Below are positions 12,652 to 17,185 of a stretch of DNA of 17,185 nt, piece by piece (the stretch's first letter is position 1; every line of letters begins with the position of its first letter). This DNA is from UBA3537 sp049889395 (GTDB lineage Bacteria; Bacteroidota; Bacteroidia; Flavobacteriales; Flavobacteriaceae): assembly GCA_049889395.1 (NCBI GenBank), contig JBMHDM010000046.1, forward strand, positions 1-17,185. Reading direction: 5' to 3'. Both the position numbers and the translations under genes were made by a program. The notes under the pieces were generated by a model. The model was not told the origin of the DNA, ran no database searches, and saw nothing but the letters and a program-made list of their open reading frames with translations.

Positions 12652-13194
12652 ATGCAAAATACATCAAAAGAATACGATGCCGTAGTTGGGGATTGCCGAG
12701 ATCTATTTTTAAAAAAAATGAAAGATTATGGCTGTGCTTGGCGAATTTTAAGATTACCCTCACTAACCGACCAAATTTTTATCAAAGCCCAACGCATTAG
12801 AGGCCTTCAACAAAATAAAACCCAGCGTGTGGATGAGGATGCACAAAGTGAGTTTGTTGGGATTATCAATTACTGTGTCATGGCATTGATTCAAATCGAC
12901 CGTGGCGTAGTAGAACAGCCCGACATGTCCTATGACGAAGTTGTTAGCGATTACAATTTAAAAATCGCTGAAACCAAACAGCTGATGATGGATAAAAATC
13001 ATGATTATGGTGAGGCTTGGCGCGATATGCGGGTAAGTTCTCTAACAGATTTGATTTTACAAAAATTACTAAGAGTTAAACAAATTGAAGATAATGCTGG
13101 TCAAACTTTAGTAAGCGAAGGTATTGATGCCAATTATCAAGACATGATCAATTATGCCATTTTTGCTTTAATACATCTCAATAATGCCTCATGA
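12652..13194 (+). CDS. DUF1599 protein with an internal duplication
   Basis: A 180-residue soluble protein made of two homologous halves. Each half has K-(4 to 7)-DYG-x-AWR, then SLTD, two residues and I, then K-x(2)-R, then a variable stretch ending INY-x-(V/I)-(M/F)-ALI. The first copy runs about residues 15-83 and the second about 108-177. This matches the Bacteroidota DUF1599 family, which to my knowledge has no demonstrated reaction; all-helical nucleotide-pyrophosphohydrolase-like folds have a similar feel but this is only a guess. It starts the long operon to the right and overlaps the next gene by ATGA (13191-13194). ATG 12652 follows a plausible -7 element. It is divergent from folP. 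Confidence 0.85.
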   Translation: MQNTSKEYDAVVGDCRDLFLKKMKDYGCAWRILRLPSLTDQIFIKAQRIRGLQQNKTQRVDEDAQSEFVGIINYCVMALIQIDRGVVEQPDMSYDEVVSDYNLKIAETKQLMMDKNHDYGEAWRDMRVSSLTDLILQKLLRVKQIEDNAGQTLVSEGIDANYQDMINYAIFALIHLNNAS

Positions 13195-14294
13195 AAATAG
13201 TAACTTCAGTAGCACGCATATTTGTCGGAATTTTATTTATAATTTCTGGATTAATCAAACTCAACGATCCGTTAGGATTTTCCTACAAACTACAAGAATA
13301 TTTTAGTACCGATGTATTAAACTTACCTTTTTTGGAACCCTATGCCTTGCTCATTTCTGTATTTGTGGTTGTTTTTGAAGTTGTTCTAGGGGTGTTCCTT
13401 CTAATAGGATATCAGCGCAAATTCACAATATCGAGTTTATTATTAATGATTGTCTTTTTTACGTTTTTAACCTTCTACTCAGCCTATTTTGACAAAGTTA
13501 AAGACTGTGGCTGTTTTGGTGACGCCCTAAAGCTTACACCTTGGGAAAGCTTTACCAAAGATGTTGTCTTGTTGGTTCTGATACTCATCATATTTTTCGG
13601 TAAAAAACATATCAATCCCATATTAAATTCGGTTTGGACAAACAGTATTTCAGCCATGAGTCTAGTTTTGAGTCTGGCCTTTGGATATCACGTTTTGATG
13701 CACCTGCCAACCATTGATTTTAGAGCCTATAAAATTGGAGATAACTTGTTAGACAATATGGCTACACCAATAGATGCGCCTAAAGCCATACAAGAATTTA
13801 AGTGGACTTTTAATGTTAATGGTAAAGATCAAACTATCGTGACAGACGGTTCTTATCCTGATGTGGACGGGGGTACCTATGTTGGTGTTGAAACAAAAGT
13901 TATTAAAGAAGGGTTTCAACCCCCAATTTTAGATTTTTCGATAGAATCTGAAACAGAAGATTTAACAACAGAATTTTTAAACCAAGACAAACTTCTGATG
14001 ATTGTTTCATACAACCTTGAAACTGCTGATAAGAACGGTTTAAAACAACTCAAAGCCACAACCGACTTGGCGCTGCAAAAGGGGTATAGCGTTATTGGAT
14101 TGAGTGCCTCTGGTCAAGATGTAAAACAGAATATAAAATCGAGATATAATCTTAATTTTGAATTTTATTTATGTGATGAAAAAGCTCTGAAAACAGTTGT
14201 ACGCTCCAACCCCGGGATTTTATTGCTTCAGCAAGGAACTGTACTAGATAAAGTGCACTGGAATGATATAGAAGATTTAGAATTACAACAATAA
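13191..14294 (+). CDS. DoxX/MauE-like membrane protein with a thioredoxin-like C-terminal domain (BT_3928-type)
   Basis: A 367-residue membrane protein. Residues 1-135 form a DoxX/MauE-like four-helix bundle (VARIFVGILFIISGLIKLNDPLGF; CGC at 106-108 in DCGCFGD), followed by a fifth helix near 151-170. A periplasmic part (about 175-367) ends in a thioredoxin-like domain, with the LLMIVSYN strand and an SNPGILLL segment that resembles the cis-proline strand. That domain has no CxxC pair, so it is unlikely to be a dithiol oxidoreductase by itself. MauE-type proteins have been connected to disulfide chemistry. The gene overlaps DUF1599 by 4 nt. Its stop is followed after 3 nt, in the same frame, by the next gene. 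Function is unknown. Confidence 0.85.
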   Translation: MKIVTSVARIFVGILFIISGLIKLNDPLGFSYKLQEYFSTDVLNLPFLEPYALLISVFVVVFEVVLGVFLLIGYQRKFTISSLLLMIVFFTFLTFYSAYFDKVKDCGCFGDALKLTPWESFTKDVVLLVLILIIFFGKKHINPILNSVWTNSISAMSLVLSLAFGYHVLMHLPTIDFRAYKIGDNLLDNMATPIDAPKAIQEFKWTFNVNGKDQTIVTDGSYPDVDGGTYVGVETKVIKEGFQPPILDFSIESETEDLTTEFLNQDKLLMIVSYNLETADKNGLKQLKATTDLALQKGYSVIGLSASGQDVKQNIKSRYNLNFEFYLCDEKALKTVVRSNPGILLLQQGTVLDKVHWNDIEDLELQQ

Positions 14295-14297
14295 CAT

Positions 14298-15377
14298 TTG
14301 ATACCCTATATCCTAAAAAAAATTGGCCAAACCATCATTACCCTATTTGGTGTAGTCACAGTCGTGTTTTTTTTATTCAATATACTACCAGGCGATCCTG
14401 CCCGAATGATGTTAGGCCAGAGTGAGAGTGCAGAACAACTTTCCGTAATCCAAAAAAAATATGGATTTGACCAGCCCCTATTGACACAATATGTTTACTA
14501 TTTAAATGACTTATCTCCGATATCATATCATATCAGACTTAATAATCACTACACCACATTGCTTTCTGGAAATTATTCTTACAAGGAATTAGGGCGCTTT
14601 AAAAATGGCCAAATTGTTCTGAAATATCCTTATCTTAGGGAATCCTTTACCAAACAAGGCAAAAAGGTTACAGAGGTCCTTGAAGAAACCCTGCCCAACA
14701 CTATTATTTTGGCAACTACTGCTATAAGCATTGCCCTTGTATTTGGTCTAATTATGGGCGTCATATCAGCACTTTACAAAGATCGATGGGTGGATAAAGC
14801 CTTACTCATTATAAGTACTTTGGGTATGAGTTTACCCTCTTTTTTTAGCGCCATCCTTGCCGCTTGGTTATTTGGATTTCTTTGGCATGAATTTACTGGT
14901 CTAGAAATGACTGGAAACTTGTACGAATTGGACGATTTTGGAAAGGGCTACACCTTAGAGCTAAAAAATCTAATTTTACCAGCCCTAGTTTTGGGCATTA
15001 GACCACTTGCAGTGGTGTCTCAACTAATGCGAAACTCGTTGTTGGAAGTTTTTAGTCAGGAGTATATCAAAACAGCAAAGGCTAAAGGGCTCGATTCCAA
15101 AAAAGTACTTTGGAATCATGCTATGAAAAATGCATTAAGCCCTGTCATTACTGCCATATCTGGTTGGTTTGCCTCCATGTTGGCTGGAGCAGTTTTTGTG
15201 GAATATATTTTTGGCTGGAATGGAATTGGAAAAGAAATAGTAAATGCCTTAAATTCATTAGATTTACCGGTAATTATGGGGACTGTTTTAACAATAGCTA
15301 GTATTTTTGTAACATTAAATATCATTGTTGATATTTTGTATGTATATCTAAACCCTAAATTAAACTCAAATAAATGA
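14298..15377 (+). CDS. Opp/Dpp-type ABC transporter permease without visible partners
   Basis: A 359-residue inner-membrane permease of the dipeptide/oligopeptide/nickel (DppB/OppB) group. The N-terminus is a helix ending FNILPGDPARMMLGQ, the family landmark. The EAA-type cytoplasmic loop is clear (YIKTAKAKGL, then NHAMKNALSPVI, residues 256-284), as is the last part EYIFGWNGIGKEIVNAL. The region between the first helix and the transmembrane core (about residues 75-128) is longer than in E. coli DppB and contains a charged extra segment. No second permease, ATPase or binding protein lies next to it. The start is TTG 14298, because the preceding gene's stop in the same frame is 3 nt upstream and the next Met is inside the conserved motif. 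It overlaps the thioredoxin gene by ATGA. Confidence 0.88.
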   Translation: MIPYILKKIGQTIITLFGVVTVVFFLFNILPGDPARMMLGQSESAEQLSVIQKKYGFDQPLLTQYVYYLNDLSPISYHIRLNNHYTTLLSGNYSYKELGRFKNGQIVLKYPYLRESFTKQGKKVTEVLEETLPNTIILATTAISIALVFGLIMGVISALYKDRWVDKALLIISTLGMSLPSFFSAILAAWLFGFLWHEFTGLEMTGNLYELDDFGKGYTLELKNLILPALVLGIRPLAVVSQLMRNSLLEVFSQEYIKTAKAKGLDSKKVLWNHAMKNALSPVITAISGWFASMLAGAVFVEYIFGWNGIGKEIVNALNSLDLPVIMGTVLTIASIFVTLNIIVDILYVYLNPKLNSNK

Positions 15378-15862
15378 ATAAGTTCCTTTTTTTATGCTTA
15401 GGCATTAGTCTTTTTATCAATTGCCAATCAAAACCAATTGAAAATTTTTCAGAACAAGCGCTGAATGATATCTTGATTCAAACCAACGGCGATCAGATTT
15501 CATTCAAAAATATACTACAAAAACATAAAGGTAAAACCGTATTTATTGACATTTGGGCATCATGGTGTAAAGACTGCAGAAAAGCCCTACCCAGTCTTCA
15601 ATTACTTCAAGAACAACACCCTAATACGTCTTATGTATTTTTATCATTAGATCGATCTAAAAACGCTTGGAAAAAAGCCATAGATAAATATAATATCAAA
15701 GGCGATCACTATTTTATGTCATCGGGATGGAAAGGGCCTTTGGGTCAATTTTTGGACTTGGATTGGATTCCTAGATATATGATGATTGATCCAGAAAGTA
15801 AAATATTAGTTTATAATGCCATAAAAACCACAGATAAAAATTTATTAAACCAACTAAAATGA
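15374..15862 (+). CDS. Thioredoxin-like (TlpA/redoxin-type) lipoprotein
   Basis: A 162-residue lipoprotein with signal and lipobox LFINC (Cys17) and a thioredoxin fold. The active site is WCKDC (64-68), preceded by the strand TVFIDIWAS, and the cis-proline is in DWIPRYMMID (Pro133). It resembles TlpA/ResA-type periplasmic thiol-disulfide oxidoreductases, which reduce or exchange disulfides in envelope proteins; the partner is not known. It is coupled by ATGA overlaps to both the permease upstream (15374-15377) and tpiA downstream (15859-15862). The DoxX/thioredoxin-like protein two genes upstream lacks its own CxxC, so a joint redox role is possible but unproven. Confidence 0.9.
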   Translation: MNKFLFLCLGISLFINCQSKPIENFSEQALNDILIQTNGDQISFKNILQKHKGKTVFIDIWASWCKDCRKALPSLQLLQEQHPNTSYVFLSLDRSKNAWKKAIDKYNIKGDHYFMSSGWKGPLGQFLDLDWIPRYMMIDPESKILVYNAIKTTDKNLLNQLK

Positions 15863-16608
15863 GAAAACAAATTGTTGCTGGAAACTGGAAAATGAATAAA
15901 GATTATGTTGACTCTGAAATTCTGATTTCCAAATTATTAACCACGAACAAACACTCCACAACAGAAATTATTATTGCACCGCCTTTTACCAATCTTTTGG
16001 CAGCTACAAATGCCCTGAAAGGTAGTTCCATAGTGGTTGCAGCACAAAATATGCACTTCGCAGAAAATGGTGCTTACACAGGAGAGATTAGTGCCTCTAT
16101 GCTGAAAAGTGTCGGTGTAAAAACAGTCATTCTAGGTCACAGCGAACGCCGGGCCTACTTTAATGAAACCGATGAATTATTGGCCAAAAAAGTTGATGCT
16201 GCATTGTCAAATGATATGCGTGTTATATTTTGTTTTGGTGAAGAATTAAGTGATCGAAAAGCTGGTCAAGAAAATCAGGTGGTTGCTGAGCAAATTGAAA
16301 AAGCACTATTTCATCTGCCTGCCGATAATTGGAAAAACATAGTTTTAGCCTACGAACCAGTATGGGCCATTGGAACCGGTGAAACAGCCTCACCAGAACA
16401 AGCCCAAGATATGCACGCATTCATACGCCAAACCATTAAAAATAAATACGATAATTCGCTTGCAGAGTCCGTTTCGATTCTATACGGCGGTAGTGTTAAA
16501 TCTACGAATGCGAACGCTATATTTTCCAAATCAGACGTTGATGGGGGATTAATAGGCGGTGCATCGCTTGATGCAGACCATTTTTACGCCATTGTCAATT
16601 CATTCTAA
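15859..16608 (+). CDS. tpiA: Triosephosphate isomerase
   Basis: TpiA interconverts dihydroxyacetone phosphate and glyceraldehyde 3-phosphate in glycolysis. The protein has 249 residues, the usual length, and complete catalytic residues: AGNWKMN (Asn9, Lys11), GHSERR (His94), AYEPVWAIGTG (Glu166 and the mobile loop 6), YGGSVK (209-214) and GGLIGGASL (229-237). The start overlaps the stop of the thioredoxin gene by ATGA. prmA begins 4 nt after the stop. Expression is probably driven from the promoter before DUF1599, unless an internal promoter exists that I did not recognise. Confidence 0.97.
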   Translation: MRKQIVAGNWKMNKDYVDSEILISKLLTTNKHSTTEIIIAPPFTNLLAATNALKGSSIVVAAQNMHFAENGAYTGEISASMLKSVGVKTVILGHSERRAYFNETDELLAKKVDAALSNDMRVIFCFGEELSDRKAGQENQVVAEQIEKALFHLPADNWKNIVLAYEPVWAIGTGETASPEQAQDMHAFIRQTIKNKYDNSLAESVSILYGGSVKSTNANAIFSKSDVDGGLIGGASLDADHFYAIVNSF

Positions 16609-16612
16609 TGGC

Positions 16613-17185
16613 ATGGCAACACCCATTTTTTTTGGCTACCATTTTCAAGTTTCTCCAAAAATTCCTGGAGCCGAAATTTTAATGGCAGAGTTAGGATATG
16701 CTGGTTTTGAAAGTTTTGCAGAAACAGATTCTGGTTTGTCGGCCTATATTCAAAAAAAAGATCATCATGAGTCTATATTAGATTCGATTCATATTTTAAA
16801 CAATACTGAATTTTCGATTGAATACAGTGTGGAAGAAATCGAGCAGGTAAATTGGAATGCTAAATGGGAAGACAATTTCCAACCTATACTGGTTGATGAC
16901 AGATGTATGGTTAGAGCGCCTTTTCATTCAAAAATAGAGGTAGAATTTGATGTTATTATTGAACCCAAAATGAGTTTTGGCACTGGTCATCACGAGACAA
17001 CTCATATGATGATTCAATTGATTTTAGAATCCGATATGCAAGGCAAATCAATTCTCGATATGGGGTGTGGCACAGGAGTTTTAGCCATTCTGGCCGCCAA
17101 AAAAGGAGCCCAAACAATTGATGCCATAGATATTGATGATTGGTGCTATTTAAATACTATTGAGAATAATGAACGAAATCATTGC
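16613..17185 (+). CDS. prmA: Ribosomal protein L11 methyltransferase, N-terminal 191 residues (cut by window end)
   Basis: PrmA trimethylates ribosomal protein L11. The frame runs open from ATG 16613 to the last base of the window, 191 codons, of a family normally about 280 residues long. Residues 1-110 are the substrate-binding domain (FFGYHFQVSPKIPGAEIL, LGYAGFESFAET). Then come the PrmA landmark MSFGTGHHETTHMMI and the SAM-binding motif I LDMGCGTGVLAILAAKKGA, followed by the acidic motif IDAIDIDD. It lies 4 nt after tpiA. A second ATG at 16608 (TAATG overlap with the tpiA stop) is in another frame and stops at 16682, so 16613 is preferred. Confidence 0.93.
   Translation, partial: MATPIFFGYHFQVSPKIPGAEILMAELGYAGFESFAETDSGLSAYIQKKDHHESILDSIHILNNTEFSIEYSVEEIEQVNWNAKWEDNFQPILVDDRCMVRAPFHSKIEVEFDVIIEPKMSFGTGHHETTHMMIQLILESDMQGKSILDMGCGTGVLAILAAKKGAQTIDAIDIDDWCYLNTIENNERNHC

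Noticed and set aside
1..17185. Insertion sequences, prophage, integrative element or defence system
   Set aside because: No transposase, integrase, terminal repeats, toxin-antitoxin or nuclease genes were recognised; gene content is core metabolism and envelope functions of uniform composition.

Overview
This window is AT-rich chromosomal DNA from a member of the Bacteroidota, most likely the family Flavobacteriaceae. The evidence is a type IX secretion (T9SS) type B sorting tail at the left edge, several genes preceded by the Bacteroidota -7 promoter motif TAnnTTTG rather than a sigma-70 -10 box, an absence of strong Shine-Dalgarno sequences, lipoproteins with acidic/serine residues after the lipidated cysteine, a Rho with a large Asn/Gln/His-rich insert, and Bacteroidota-typical families (DUF4293, DUF1599, a DoxX plus thioredoxin-like membrane protein). 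The species cannot be named from this window.

Layout. Positions 1-153 hold the end of a secreted T9SS substrate. A shared hairpin terminator follows, then two minus-strand envelope genes: an unusual Trp/Asn/Gly-repeat lipoprotein (1760-2812) and a FadL/OmpP1-type outer-membrane channel (200-1714). A compact divergent promoter separates them from proS (2918-4396, plus strand). Next come tRNA-Glu(TTC) and rpsT, apparently one transcript, a small lipoprotein (4973-5488), and rho on the minus strand (5558-7114). DUF4293 (7333-7743) and a YfcE-type phosphodiesterase (7809-8300, minus) converge on a hairpin. The phosphodiesterase is divergent from truA plus an ABC exporter (8379-10890). The exporter's 3' end overlaps that of the minus-strand folP-cdaA pair (dihydropteroate synthase and diadenylate cyclase). 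The right third (12652-17185) is one tightly packed plus-strand operon: duplicated DUF1599 protein, DoxX/thioredoxin-like membrane protein, orphan Opp/Dpp-type permease, thioredoxin-like lipoprotein, tpiA and the start of prmA. Its junctions are ATGA overlaps or gaps of 3-4 nt.

Most of the window is ordinary core genome: translation (proS, tRNA-Glu, rpsT, truA, prmA), transcription termination (rho), folate synthesis, second-messenger synthesis and glycolysis. No CRISPR array, insertion sequence, phage gene or clear sign of horizontal transfer was seen. The parts that deserve a second look are the Trp-repeat lipoprotein with its OmpP1 partner, the intrinsically disordered Rho insert, the redox/transport genes of unknown role in the tpiA operon, and some compact promoter and overlap arrangements. 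No gene-free stretch exceeds 300 bases; the longest is 7115-7332, between rho and the DUF4293 gene.
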